From contig NZ_JBKQWU010000012.1 in assembly GCF_047275745.1 (NCBI RefSeq), positions 1 to 64,000 on the forward strand: 64,000 bases of DNA. Reading direction: 5' to 3'. Under the pieces are notes generated by a model, which was not told the DNA's origin, ran no database searches, and saw nothing but the letters and a program-made list of their open reading frames with translations. Position numbers and translations under genes: made by a program. Of this stretch, positions 36,324-48,569 are shown piece by piece (within the stretch, counting starts at the first letter, position 1; each line of letters starts with the position of its first letter). This DNA comes from Amaricoccus sp047275745 (GTDB taxonomy: Bacteria > Pseudomonadota > Alphaproteobacteria > Rhodobacterales > Rhodobacteraceae).

Positions 36324-36371
36324 GCCCGCCGGGATCGGGCGGCTCCGACATTCGAGCCAGCCATTCGAGAA

Positions 36372-36393
36372 GGGGCACCGGCGACGGTGCCCC
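36372..36393. terminator. Bidirectional terminator between convergent genes
   Basis: GGGGCACCG (36372-36380) pairs perfectly with CGGTGCCCC (36385-36393), loop GCGA, followed on the plus strand by TCTTGATT. Placed between the stop at 36323 and the minus-strand stop at 36406. Confidence 0.7.
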
Positions 36394-36405
36394 TCTTGAT
36401 TCCGT

Positions 36406-38001
36406 CTACCGGCCAAATATGTCCGTCTTTAGCTCATCGTATACCGACATACCCGGCTTTATCAGTGGGGCGAGCGTGTCACGCGCGAATGACGCTGGAT
36501 CGTTCCCCAACTGGCCTGTGCTGAGGATACGCTTGATTTTCTGATGTATCGTTCCCGCAGCCTTCTTGACGTCATCAGCCATGTTGCCCCTCGAAACGCT
36601 ATCGGCGATTGCCTGCTCCTTTTCGGCCAGGACGGATGGGATCTCGGCCGATTTCCCAAGCGAGTTGCAAAGCGCGGTCAGCACCTCGTCATCCCACAGA
36701 TAGGACTCGAGGTGCCGTCGGCCGAGCACGGTGATCCCTTTCTCATTGAAGTCGGCCACATCAGTTGAAGTGTGGTCGTCCAAATCGATAAGACGTTTGA
36801 TCTTCATGCCATTCGCTATCTTCGGCAGCGCGGCTGCGATTCCGAGGAAATCGCCAGAGACCTCTCTTGAATTGCCTGCGGAGATGAAGGTGGTATCGGG
36901 AAACTCATCCGCGAAGATGGTCGTGTAGACGCGGGCGTCGTGCTCGGCATTCTTCCCTGGGACTTGACCCGCCGGATTGCCTTCGCAGATTACAACTTCG
37001 GATGGGGCTACTAGGAAAGCAAGATCATCGAGCGCAACATGCAGCACGTTAGCCCAGAACGCTCTCGTCGGCTTGGTCGGCTCGATCACCGTCGCCTGAT
37101 CGAAATCGCGATCACCGAAGTCCAAAAAAACCACCGAGTTTGGATCCTTGTCATACAACTCCCGAGCCTTCCGCAGCATGCCGATTGAATGCGAAGCGAT
37201 CCACAGCTGAGACTCGTCGGGTATGAGTTCCAAGAGTTCCTCCAAAAGGGCACCTTGGGTCCTCGTGTTCATGTGTAATTCGGGCTCGTCGATACAATAA
37301 ATCGCGTCTTTGTAAGTGCGGCGTTTAATTACGAGATCCGTAATGAGATCGAAAGCTGCCTTCTCACCGCCCGATAGATTCTTGTAATCAAATTTCGAAA
37401 TTTTACCTTTACTGAATTGAAATGTGCCGTTCTCTAAAGGATTTCCGATGCCCAGAAAATTTAAATCGGAAAAAAGTCGCAGAATCGGCTTCCGAATGTC
37501 TCCGACAATTCGTTCCCGAAATTCTGCAATTGTCAAATTGGGTAATTCATTGACAAAAACGTCCTCGAGAGTTTGTGCGGCGATCCGTTGGTAGTTCATA
37601 GAAGCCTCGGCGTCTTGATCAATCAATCTGCTGAGATTGAAGCTTTGGATAATGTCTCTCTGTTTCGAAAGAGAATCGATTTGAAAATCTGCTTCGTGAC
37701 GGTGAGCGCCGCGAATGTAAAAACTTCCTGCCAATAATTGGATCGATCCATGGGTGAGTATCTGAATTCGTTTATAGAAATCTATATCCTGATTTTCATT
37801 ATTATTATAATATTCTCGATCTTCTCGATAGCTGAGTAGATTATCTGCGCGATATTTTAAGAGAAAAGCATCAAAAAGTGATGACTTCCCGGATCCATTC
37901 GGTCCGGAGAGAATCACAAGCTTTGCAGAGCATGGAATATTTTTTATTTCTAGATCGACAAATCTTCGAAAATTATTTACTTTTATGCGTGAAATTTTCA
38001 T
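36406..38001 (-). CDS. ABC-type ATPase fused to a TOPRIM/DUF4435-like domain (OLD/PARIS-like)
   Basis: 531 residues. ABC/SMC-type ATPase elements are complete: MKISRIKVNNFRRFVDLEI lead, Walker A GPNGSGKSS (33-41), signature NLSGGEKAAFDL (208-219), Walker B AIYCIDEPELH (233-243) and switch His in IASHSIGM (271). A second domain has TOPRIM-like elements: an acidic start VVICEGNPAG (Glu 340), FISAGNSREV and KRLIDLDDHT (406-410), then GRRHLESYLWDDEVL. This combination resembles OLD nucleases or a fused AriA-AriB (PARIS). The N-terminal coding half is much more AT-rich than flanking genes, pointing to horizontal acquisition. ATG 37999-38001 starts the family core but has a weak ribosome site; a TTG start at 38079 would overlap dnaE's stop and couple the genes. 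Confidence 0.8.
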   Translation of the reverse strand: MKISRIKVNNFRRFVDLEIKNIPCSAKLVILSGPNGSGKSSLFDAFLLKYRADNLLSYREDREYYNNNENQDIDFYKRIQILTHGSIQLLAGSFYIRGAHRHEADFQIDSLSKQRDIIQSFNLSRLIDQDAEASMNYQRIAAQTLEDVFVNELPNLTIAEFRERIVGDIRKPILRLFSDLNFLGIGNPLENGTFQFSKGKISKFDYKNLSGGEKAAFDLITDLVIKRRTYKDAIYCIDEPELHMNTRTQGALLEELLELIPDESQLWIASHSIGMLRKARELYDKDPNSVVFLDFGDRDFDQATVIEPTKPTRAFWANVLHVALDDLAFLVAPSEVVICEGNPAGQVPGKNAEHDARVYTTIFADEFPDTTFISAGNSREVSGDFLGIAAALPKIANGMKIKRLIDLDDHTSTDVADFNEKGITVLGRRHLESYLWDDEVLTALCNSLGKSAEIPSVLAEKEQAIADSVSRGNMADDVKKAAGTIHQKIKRILSTGQLGNDPASFARDTLAPLIKPGMSVYDELKTDIFGR

Positions 38002-38075
38002 GCAAGAAATTCCAAATTTAGGGTCGTTTGGCTGACTTCGAGTGGATTTGGATTTGAGATTCCATTTCGAAACCC

Positions 38076-41522
<3,447 letters not shown>

Positions 41523-41773
41523 GGACCGATCTCTAACCCGGCGGCCGGGCCGGGCCAAGCGGCGGCGCGGCCGCCCCTCGGTGGCGCGGGATTGCACAGT
41601 TCGCGCGGCCGCGGGCCCGTCAACCGCGCATTGACGCGGCAGTTAACGAAACGTTGCGTGTCGCTCTTGCGCGGCGCCGGGTTCCATGCCTGATATCGGG
41701 TCGAAACGACGGATGGAGAGCCCATGCGTGCCCGCGCCACTCATCCCCGCGCAATTGATCGCGTGACCGGCGA

Positions 41774-43294
41774 ATGACTCCGCTCCTCGAAATCGACGGG
41801 CTTTCGAAATCGTATCCGGGCGTGAAGGCGAACGAGGATGTGCGCTTTTCGATCGCTCCCGGCGAGGTTCACGCGCTGCTCGGCGAGAACGGCGCGGGCA
41901 AGTCGACGCTCGTCAAGATGATCTACGGGCTGGTGCGGCCCGACAGCGGGACGATGCGCCTCCGGGGTGAGCCCTACGCGCCGCCGAAGCCCTCGGTCGC
42001 GCGGGCGACGGGCGTCGCGATGGTGTTCCAGCACTTCTCGCTCTTCGACGCGCTCGACGTGGCGGAGAATGTCGCGCTCGGCATGGAGAACCCGCCGCCG
42101 ACGCGCGCGCTCGCGGCCCGGATTCGCGAGGTCAGCGAGGAATACGGCCTGCCGCTCGATCCCGGCCGGCTCGTCGGCGATCTCTCGGCGGGGGAGCGGC
42201 AGCGGGTCGAGATCGTGCGCTGTCTCCTGCAGGACCCGAAGCTCCTCATCATGGACGAGCCGACCAGCGTGCTGACGCCGCAGGAGGTCGAGATCCTGTT
42301 CCGCACGCTGCGTCAGCTGTCCGCCGAGGGCACGGCGATCCTCTACATCAGCCACAAGCTCGAGGAGATCCGCGCGCTCTGCGATGGCGCCACCATCCTG
42401 CGTCGGGGCAGGGTGGTCGGAAGCTGCGCGCCCCGCGAGAAGACGGCGCGGGATCTCGCGGAGATGATGGTCGGCCAGACGCTGACCCCGCCCGCCAGGA
42501 CCGGGCGGGCTCTCGGGCCGGTCGCGCTCGAAGTCTCGAGGCTCACGCTCGGCTCGCCCAATCCCTTCGGCGTCGGCCTCCGCGATGTGAGTTTCGCCGT
42601 GCGCGAGGGCGAGATCCTCGGCATCGCGGGTGTCGCGGGCAACGGCCAGGACGAGCTCCTGCTCGCGCTCTCGGGCGAGTTGCGCGCGCCGCCCGAGGCG
42701 ATCCGGATCGGGGGCAGGGGCGTGGGCGGGCTCGGTCCGGCGGAGCGGCGGCGGCTCGGCCTCGTCGCGGCGCCGGAGGAACGGCTTGGCCACGCGGCGG
42801 CGCCCGACATGACGCTGACGGAGAACGCGCTGCTCTCGGCGGCGGCGCGTCGCGGCCTGATGGCGCGCGGGTTGATCGACTGGAAGAAGACGCGGGACTT
42901 CGCCGCCGAGGTGATCGCGAAATACGACGTGCGTACGCCGGGGACGGAGGTCGCCGCCCGCGCGCTCTCGGGCGGCAACCTGCAGAAGTTCGTGATCGGG
43001 CGGGAGCTTCTGCAGGAGCCGAAGGTGGTCGTCGTGAACCAGCCGACCTGGGGCGTCGACGCGGCGGCGGCGGCGGCGATCCGTCAGGCGCTGCTCGACC
43101 GCGCGGCGGCGGGCGCGGCGGTGGTGGTGATCAGCCAGGATCTCGACGAACTGCTGGAAGTCGCCGACCGCTTCGCCGCGCTCAACGGCGGCCGGATGAC
43201 GGCGCCCCGGCCGACGGAGGGGCTCAGCGTGGACGAGATCGGCCTGATGATGGGCGGCGCCCACGGGATGGAGGTCGCCCATGCTCACGCTTGA
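41774..43294 (+). CDS. ABC importer ATPase with two nucleotide-binding domains, BMP/nucleoside type
   Basis: 506 residues with two NBDs. NBD1: Walker A GENGAGKST (about 35-43), signature LSAGERQRVEIVRCL, Walker B LLIMDEPTSVLTPQE. NBD2: starts SFAVREGEILGIAGVAGNGQDEL where Walker A is degenerate, signature LSGGNLQKFVIGREL, then VVNQPTWGVDAAA. This asymmetric pattern is characteristic of ribose/BMP/purine nucleoside importers. Operon with two permeases (the first overlapping by 14 bases) and a BMP-type binding protein. The start has no strong ribosome site; GTG 41764 is an alternative. Confidence 0.93.
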   Translation: MTPLLEIDGLSKSYPGVKANEDVRFSIAPGEVHALLGENGAGKSTLVKMIYGLVRPDSGTMRLRGEPYAPPKPSVARATGVAMVFQHFSLFDALDVAENVALGMENPPPTRALAARIREVSEEYGLPLDPGRLVGDLSAGERQRVEIVRCLLQDPKLLIMDEPTSVLTPQEVEILFRTLRQLSAEGTAILYISHKLEEIRALCDGATILRRGRVVGSCAPREKTARDLAEMMVGQTLTPPARTGRALGPVALEVSRLTLGSPNPFGVGLRDVSFAVREGEILGIAGVAGNGQDELLLALSGELRAPPEAIRIGGRGVGGLGPAERRRLGLVAAPEERLGHAAAPDMTLTENALLSAAARRGLMARGLIDWKKTRDFAAEVIAKYDVRTPGTEVAARALSGGNLQKFVIGRELLQEPKVVVVNQPTWGVDAAAAAAIRQALLDRAAAGAAVVVISQDLDELLEVADRFAALNGGRMTAPRPTEGLSVDEIGLMMGGAHGMEVAHAHA

Positions 43295-44369
43295 GAAGCG
43301 GCCCTCGCCCTCGCGCGCCTGGACGATCGCGACGCCGATCCTCGCCGTGCTGCTCACCATGATCGCCGGAGGCATCATGTTCGCGCTGCTCGGCAAGAAC
43401 CCGGTCGAGGCGATCCGCACCATCTTCTGGTCGCCGCTCTTCGACCCGAATGTCGCAAGCTACTCGCGGCCGCAGCTTCTGGTGAAGGCCGGGCCGCTCA
43501 TCCTGATCGCGGTCGGGCTCTCGCTCGGCTTCCGCGCCGGGGTCTGGAACATCGGCGCCGAGGGGCAGTACATCATGGGCGCGATCTGCGGCGCCGCCGC
43601 CGGGCTCGCGCTCTATCCGATGGAGGCGCGCTGGCTCATCTTTCCGCTCATGGTGCTCGCGGGCGCGCTCGGCGGGTTTCTCTGGGCGATGATCCCGGCG
43701 ATCCTCCGGACGAACTTCCGCACCAACGAGATCCTCGTCTCGCTGCTCCTCGTCTATGTCGCGCAGTCGCTGCTCGCCTCGATGGCGCTCGGCGCGCTCC
43801 GCAACCCCGAAGGCGGCGGTTTTCCCGGTTCGCGCAACCTGAGCCAGTGGCCGTCCTCGGCGAACGGGGAACTCATCGCGGGCACCGGGCTGCACTGGGG
43901 CGTCGTCGCCGCGGTCGTCGCGGTCGTCGCGGCGGAATTCCTGCTCCGGCGGCACAAGCTCGGCTTCAACATCCGCCTCTCCGGGGCGGCGCCGAGGGCG
44001 GCGCGCTTCGCGGGGGTGAACCCGGATCGGCTCGTGATCCTCTGCATGGGGATCTCGGGCGCGCTCGCGGGACTCGCCGGTCTCTTCGAGGTCACCGGAC
44101 CCTCGGGGCAGATCAGCATCGACTTCGCCTCGGGATACGGGTTCACCGCGATCATCGTGGCCTTCCTCGGGCGGCTGAGCCCGGTCGGCATCCTCTTCGC
44201 CGGGCTCCTGATGGCGCTCACCTATATCGGGGGCGAACTCGCGCAGTTCATGCTCGGCCTGCCTTCGGCGGCGATCCAGGCGTTCCAGGGGATGCTGCTC
44301 TTCTTCCTGCTCGGCGTCGACGTGCTCTCGAACTACCGCGTCCGTTTCGCGACGAAAGGAGCCGCCTGA
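43281..44369 (+). CDS. ABC importer permease 1, BMP/nucleoside type
   Basis: 362 residues, about nine membrane spans. The cytoplasmic coupling region FRAGVWNIGAEGQYIMGAICGA (about 83-104) is the BPD_transp_2 signature of this family, and GFNIRLSGAAPRAARFAGVN is the following conserved loop. GGAGG lies upstream of ATG 43281 inside the ATPase gene end. Forms the membrane channel with the second permease; its stop overlaps that gene's start (TGATG). Confidence 0.93.
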   Translation: MLTLEKRPSPSRAWTIATPILAVLLTMIAGGIMFALLGKNPVEAIRTIFWSPLFDPNVASYSRPQLLVKAGPLILIAVGLSLGFRAGVWNIGAEGQYIMGAICGAAAGLALYPMEARWLIFPLMVLAGALGGFLWAMIPAILRTNFRTNEILVSLLLVYVAQSLLASMALGALRNPEGGGFPGSRNLSQWPSSANGELIAGTGLHWGVVAAVVAVVAAEFLLRRHKLGFNIRLSGAAPRAARFAGVNPDRLVILCMGISGALAGLAGLFEVTGPSGQISIDFASGYGFTAIIVAFLGRLSPVGILFAGLLMALTYIGGELAQFMLGLPSAAIQAFQGMLLFFLLGVDVLSNYRVRFATKGAA

Positions 44370-45298
44370 TGCTCGGGGGGATCAATCCGGCGATCCTGAT
44401 CGCCTCGCTCATGGTCGCGGCCGTGCCGATCATGTTCGCGGCGATCGGCGAGCTCGTGGCGGAGAAGGCGGGCGTCCTGAACCTCGGCGTCGAGGGGATG
44501 ATGATCATCGGCGCGATCTGCGGCCTCGTCGCCGCGGTCCAGAGTGGCAGTCCGCTCCTCGGCTTCCTCGCGGCGGCGCTGGCGGGGGCGGCGCTCTCGC
44601 TCGTCTTCGCGGTGCTGACCCAGGTCTTTCTCGCCAACCAGGTCGCGACCGGGCTCGCGCTCACGCTCTTCGGACTGGGGCTCTCCTCGCTGATCGGCCA
44701 GGGCTATGTCGGGGTGAAGCCGCCACCGACGCCGCGGCTCGACATACCCCTGCTCTCCGACATTCCGGGGCTCGGGCCGATGCTCTTTCGCCACGACATC
44801 TGGGTCTATCTCTCGATCGCCGCGGTCGCGGCGGTCTGGGCCGCGCTGCGGTATTCACGACCCGGCCTCGTCCTGCGCGCGGTGGGCGAGAACCACGACG
44901 CGGCGCATGCGCTCGGCTACAGGGTCACGCGCGTCCGCTTCCTCGCGATCCTCTTCGGCGGCGCGATGGCGGGGCTGGGCGGCGCCTACCTCAGCCTCGT
45001 GCGCGTGCCGCAATGGGCGGACGGGATCACCGCCGGCGCCGGCTGGATCGCGCTCGCGATCGTGGTCTTCGCAAGCTGGAAGCCCTGGCGGGTCCTGATC
45101 GGCGCCTATCTCTTCGGCGGCATCTCGGTCCTGCAGTTGAACCTGCAGGCGGCGGGCGCGCGTATCCCGGTCGAGTATCTCGCCATGTCGCCCTATGTCA
45201 TCACGATCATCGTGCTCGTCTTCATATCCGCCGGACGAGGCGGGCGGGGCGCGAACGCCCCCGCGGCGCTCGGCCGCAATTTCCACGCCGCGCGCTGA
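44369..45298 (+). CDS. ABC importer permease 2, BMP/nucleoside type
   Basis: 309 residues with eight or nine spans. It carries AEKAGVLNLGVEGMMIIGAICG (about 32-53) and VLRAVGENHDAAHALGYRVTRVR, the paired permease signature of the same subfamily. ATG 44369 overlaps the previous stop by one base. 41 bp separate it from the binding protein gene. Confidence 0.93.
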   Translation: MLGGINPAILIASLMVAAVPIMFAAIGELVAEKAGVLNLGVEGMMIIGAICGLVAAVQSGSPLLGFLAAALAGAALSLVFAVLTQVFLANQVATGLALTLFGLGLSSLIGQGYVGVKPPPTPRLDIPLLSDIPGLGPMLFRHDIWVYLSIAAVAAVWAALRYSRPGLVLRAVGENHDAAHALGYRVTRVRFLAILFGGAMAGLGGAYLSLVRVPQWADGITAGAGWIALAIVVFASWKPWRVLIGAYLFGGISVLQLNLQAAGARIPVEYLAMSPYVITIIVLVFISAGRGGRGANAPAALGRNFHAAR

Positions 45299-45339
45299 GC
45301 CCCGCGGCCGTCCATCCCTTGAACCATGGAGCCATTGAC

Positions 45340-46428
45340 ATGAAACGCGGAAACCTTCTCGCCAGCGCGGCGCTCGGTCTTGGCCTCGGGCTGGCGCTCG
45401 GCACATCGGCCTTCGCCCTCGACAAGGTGAAGGCCTGCTTCGTCTATGTCGGCCCGATCGGCGACGGCGGCTGGACCTTCCAGCACGATCAGGGCCGGCT
45501 CGATCTGGAGGCGGAGTTCGGCGACAGGGTCGAGACCGCCTATCAGGAGAGCGTGCCCGAGGGCGCGGATTCCGAGCGGGTGATGACGCAGATGGCGCTC
45601 TCGGGCTGCAACATCATCTTCGCCACCTCCTTCGGCTACATGGACCCGATCAACAATGTGGCGAAGAAGTTCCCCAACGTGATGTTCGAACACGCGACCG
45701 GCTACAAGCGCGACAGCCCGAACCTCTCGACCTATGACGCGCGCTTCTACGAGGGCCGGGCGGTGATGGGCACGATCGGCGGGCTCATGACCAAGTCGAA
45801 CAAGATCGGCTATATCGGCTCCTTCCCGATCCCCGAGGTCATTCAGGGCATCAATTCGAGCTTCCTCGCCGCGAGGAAGGTCAACCCGGACATCACGTTC
45901 TCGGTGGTCTGGGCCTATACCTGGTTCGATCCGGCGAAGGAGGCGGACGCCGCCAAGGCGCTGATCGAGCAGGGGGTGGACGTGATCCTGCAGCACACCG
46001 ACTCGACCGCGCCGCTCGCGGAAGCGGCGAAGACCGAGGGGATCATCGGCTTCGGCCAGGCCTCCGACATGGCGGAATACAAGCCGAGCCCGCGGGTCTC
46101 CTCGATCATCGACAACTGGGGTCCGTACTACATCAAGCGCGTCGGCGAGCTGCTCGACGACAGCTACGCGCAGAACGCGACCTGGGCCGGGATCGCCGAG
46201 GGCGAGGTGAAGATCGGCGAGATCACCGAGACCGTCCCCGCCGAGGTCAAGGCCAGGGCCGAGGGGGTGCGCGACGCGATCGCGGCGGGGACGCTGCACC
46301 CGTTCACCGGGCCGATCAACAAGCAGGACGGCTCCGCCTGGCTCGCCGAGGGCGAGACGCCGGAGGACGGGGTGCTCGCCGGGATGAACTTCTACGTCGA
46401 AGGCATCGAAGGCGTGATCCCGCAATGA
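45340..46428 (+). CDS. BMP-family (PnrA/basic membrane protein type) substrate-binding protein
   Basis: 362 residues; signal peptide about 1-25 (ending SAFAL). The type I periplasmic fold of the BMP family is evident in KVKACFVYVGPIGDGGWTFQ at the start, GYKRDSPNLSTYDARFYEGR, AKALIEQGVDVILQHTDSTA and DNWGPYYIKRV. These proteins bind purine nucleosides or related solutes such as autoinducer-type ribose compounds. GGAG lies nine bases before the ATG. Last gene of the importer operon. Confidence 0.92.
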   Translation: MKRGNLLASAALGLGLGLALGTSAFALDKVKACFVYVGPIGDGGWTFQHDQGRLDLEAEFGDRVETAYQESVPEGADSERVMTQMALSGCNIIFATSFGYMDPINNVAKKFPNVMFEHATGYKRDSPNLSTYDARFYEGRAVMGTIGGLMTKSNKIGYIGSFPIPEVIQGINSSFLAARKVNPDITFSVVWAYTWFDPAKEADAAKALIEQGVDVILQHTDSTAPLAEAAKTEGIIGFGQASDMAEYKPSPRVSSIIDNWGPYYIKRVGELLDDSYAQNATWAGIAEGEVKIGEITETVPAEVKARAEGVRDAIAAGTLHPFTGPINKQDGSAWLAEGETPEDGVLAGMNFYVEGIEGVIPQ

Positions 46429-46497
46429 CGCGCTGACGCGCGGCCCTGGCGGCGTGGGTCTTGCGAAGCGCCCTCGCCGCGGTGCAACATGCGGGCC

Positions 46498-47082
46498 ATG
46501 ACCGAGAGGCTCTCCATCGCCGTCGTCGAACAGGATCATGACCGCGCGCTCATGATCGTCGATGGATTGCGCGATGCCGGCGACTACGACATCACGGTGA
46601 TCGGCGACGTGATCGGCCTCGCGCGCCGGCTCCGCGCACTGGCGCCGGATGTGGTGCTGATCGATCTCGAAAGCCCCGACCGCGACGTGCTCGATGCGCT
46701 GACCCTCGCCTCGAGCCCGAGCGACCGGCCGGTGGCGATGTTCGTCGACCGCTCCGACGCCGGCGTGATGCGCGCGGCGATCGAGGCCGGGGTCAGCGCC
46801 TATGTCGTCGATGGCCTCAGCCGCGAGCGGATCAAGCCGGTACTGGAGGCGGCGATCGCGCGCTTCCACGTCGTGGCGCGGCTCCGCGCCGAGTTGGAGG
46901 CGACGAAGGCCGCGCTCGAGGAGCGCAAGACCGTGGACCGCGCCAAGGGCATGCTGATGAAGGCCAAGGGTCTCGGCGAGGAGGAGGCCTACGCGCTTCT
47001 CCGCAAGACGGCGATGGCGCAGGGCCGCAAGGTGGTCGATGTGGCGCGCGCGCTGATCACCGCCGCGGACCTGCTCAGATGA
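46498..47082 (+). CDS. nasT: NasT, ANTAR-type antitermination response regulator
   Basis: 194 residues. A pseudo-receiver domain (about 1-120; SIAVVEQDHDRALMIVDGL and PDVVLIDLESPDRDVLDAL) is joined by a coiled helix (VVARLRAELEATKAALEERKTVDRAK) to an ANTAR RNA-binding domain (KGMLMKAKGLGEEEAYALLRKTAMAQGRKVVD, about 145-190). NasT binds hairpin leaders and lets RNA polymerase pass a terminator; NasS inhibits it when nitrate and nitrite are absent. Two ATG codons three codons apart exist (46489, 46498); the second matches the family start. Overlaps nasS by four bases. Confidence 0.93.
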   Translation: MTERLSIAVVEQDHDRALMIVDGLRDAGDYDITVIGDVIGLARRLRALAPDVVLIDLESPDRDVLDALTLASSPSDRPVAMFVDRSDAGVMRAAIEAGVSAYVVDGLSRERIKPVLEAAIARFHVVARLRAELEATKAALEERKTVDRAKGMLMKAKGLGEEEAYALLRKTAMAQGRKVVDVARALITAADLLR

Positions 47083-48242
47083 CCCGGCGGATCGACTGCG
47101 GATACGTGCCGCTCGTCGATGCCGCGCCGCTCGTCATCGCGGCGGAGATCGGCTTCGCGGCGGAGGAGGGCCTCGACCTGCGGCTGCGCCGCGAACTCTC
47201 CTGGGCGGCGTTGCGCGACCGGCTGATCTGGGGCGCCTATGACGCGGCGCATATGCTGGCGCCGGTGATCGTCGCGCAAAGCGGCGGGATCGGAGCCGGC
47301 GACGAGCCGCTCGACGCGCTGATGCTGCTCTCGGTCAATGGCGAGGTCATCGGCGCGAGCCCCGCGCTCGCTCGGGAGATCCGGGCGCGGGCGGATGATT
47401 TTCTCGACGCGGCCGCGACGGGGCAGGCGCTTCGCGCCGCGGCCGCCGGGCGGCGGCTCAGGGTCGGAGTGCCGTTCCCCTATTCGACGCATGCGCTGAT
47501 CGTCACCTACTGGCTCAGCGGCGTTGGCATGGCCGGCGAGGTCGAACTCACAACCGTGCCGCCGCCCCGGATGGCCAAGGCGATGGCGGCGGGCGAGATC
47601 GACCTCTTCTGCGTCGGCGAGCCCTGGGGCAGCGTCGCCGTCGAGCGGGGCGCGGCCGAGCTCATCCTGCCCGGCGCCGCGATCTGGCGCTTCGCGCCCG
47701 AGAAGGCGCTGGCGATGCCGAGGGCCAGTGTGGAAGCGCGGCCGGAGACGGCGGAGGCGCTGATGCGCGCGGTCTGGCGCGCGGCGCGCTGGCTCGACGA
47801 GTCCTCGAACACGGCGACGGCGGCGGGCATTCTCGGCCGCGCGGACTATCTCGACATGCACCCCGACCTGCTGGAACGCGCCCTGACCGGTCGGCTTGCG
47901 ATCAACCCGGCCGGCGACGAGCGCCTCGCGCCCAGGTTCATCGAGTTCTTCGCAGCCGCGGCGAACTTCCCCTGGCGCAGCCAGGGGCTCTGGATCGCGG
48001 AGGCGCTGGCGAAGCTCGGCGGTGCCGACCGCGGGCGCCTCCGCGCCGCGGCCCGCGCATCCTTCCGGACCGACCTGTTCCGCCGCGCACTGGGGCCCAT
48101 CGGCGCGGATCTTCCCGGCGCTTCCGAGAAGGTCGAGGGTGCCATGGGGGTCCCGACGGCGGTCGCCTCGACGCTCGGCAAGCTGGTCCTTGGCCCCGAC
48201 CGCTTCTTCGACGGCGTGATCTTCGACCCCGCCGACGACTGA
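47079..48242 (+). CDS. nasS: NasS, nitrate/nitrite sensor of the NrtA fold
   Basis: 387 residues, no signal peptide, so cytoplasmic. The NrtA-like core is clear: IDCGYVPLVDAAPLVIAAEIGF, ALRDRLIWGAYDAAHMLAPVIVAQSG, FPYSTHALIVTYWLSGVG and IDLFCVGEPWGSVAVERG. NasS binds nitrate or nitrite and in its free form sequesters NasT. Coupled to nasT by an ATGA overlap. Distinct from the NrtA transporter binding protein encoded next, which has an N-terminal export signal. Confidence 0.9.
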   Translation: MTRRIDCGYVPLVDAAPLVIAAEIGFAAEEGLDLRLRRELSWAALRDRLIWGAYDAAHMLAPVIVAQSGGIGAGDEPLDALMLLSVNGEVIGASPALAREIRARADDFLDAAATGQALRAAAAGRRLRVGVPFPYSTHALIVTYWLSGVGMAGEVELTTVPPPRMAKAMAAGEIDLFCVGEPWGSVAVERGAAELILPGAAIWRFAPEKALAMPRASVEARPETAEALMRAVWRAARWLDESSNTATAAGILGRADYLDMHPDLLERALTGRLAINPAGDERLAPRFIEFFAAAANFPWRSQGLWIAEALAKLGGADRGRLRAAARASFRTDLFRRALGPIGADLPGASEKVEGAMGVPTAVASTLGKLVLGPDRFFDGVIFDPADD

Positions 48243-48401
48243 ATCCGGGCGGAATCCGGGTCGGACGGCGCGCTTTTGCGCAGTGCGATGCCCTCGGCGG
48301 CCCCGGAACTGCCCGTCTATTGTGCAACTGCGAAAAAAGCGCATCCCATGCTCACGCGGCGCTTGCGCGGCACTCGCGATTCGCGCTAGCAAAACGTTAT
48401 C

Positions 48402-48450
48402 GGCTCACCGACGGGCCGGGCATCACGAGATTCAGCGCCAAAGACGGCGC
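48402..48450 (+). ncRNA. ANTAR-responsive double hairpin in the nrt leader RNA
   Basis: Hairpin P1: GGCTC (48402-48406), hexaloop ACCGAC (48407-48412), GGGCC (48413-48417), with one G-U pair. Hairpin P2: GCGCC (48435-48439), hexaloop AAAGAC (48440-48445), GGCGC (48446-48450). Both loops have A at position 1 and G at position 4, the established ANTAR-protein recognition pattern, separated by a 17-nt linker. The nasT gene for the matching ANTAR protein lies immediately upstream. The structures were read by eye; no folding program was used. Confidence 0.85.
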
Positions 48451-48457
48451 CCAGGCA

Positions 48458-48506
48458 AAGCCGCCTGACCTTCGCACCCGCGGGGCTGCGAACTGGTCGG
48501 CGGCTT
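48458..48506 (+). terminator. Leader terminator controlled by the ANTAR hairpins
   Basis: AAGCCGCC, a bulged T, then GACC (48458-48470) pairs with GGTCGGCGGCTT (48495-48506). The inner stem TTCGCA (48471-48476) pairs with TGCGAA (48487-48492). The 3' arm runs into CTTTCGTTT. It starts seven bases after P2 and ends 63 bp before nrtA, the expected place for an attenuator that NasT would override. Confidence 0.8.
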
Positions 48507-48569
48507 CTTTCGTTTCGCCGGATTCCGGGGTCGTTCCGGGATCCTAGTCAGGATCATGACAGGGTAGCC

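Noticed and set aside
48250..48300. A GCGC-TTTT-GCGC hairpin as part of the ANTAR element
   Set aside because: The loop has four bases and lacks the A/G hexaloop pattern, and it is 120 bp from the terminator.
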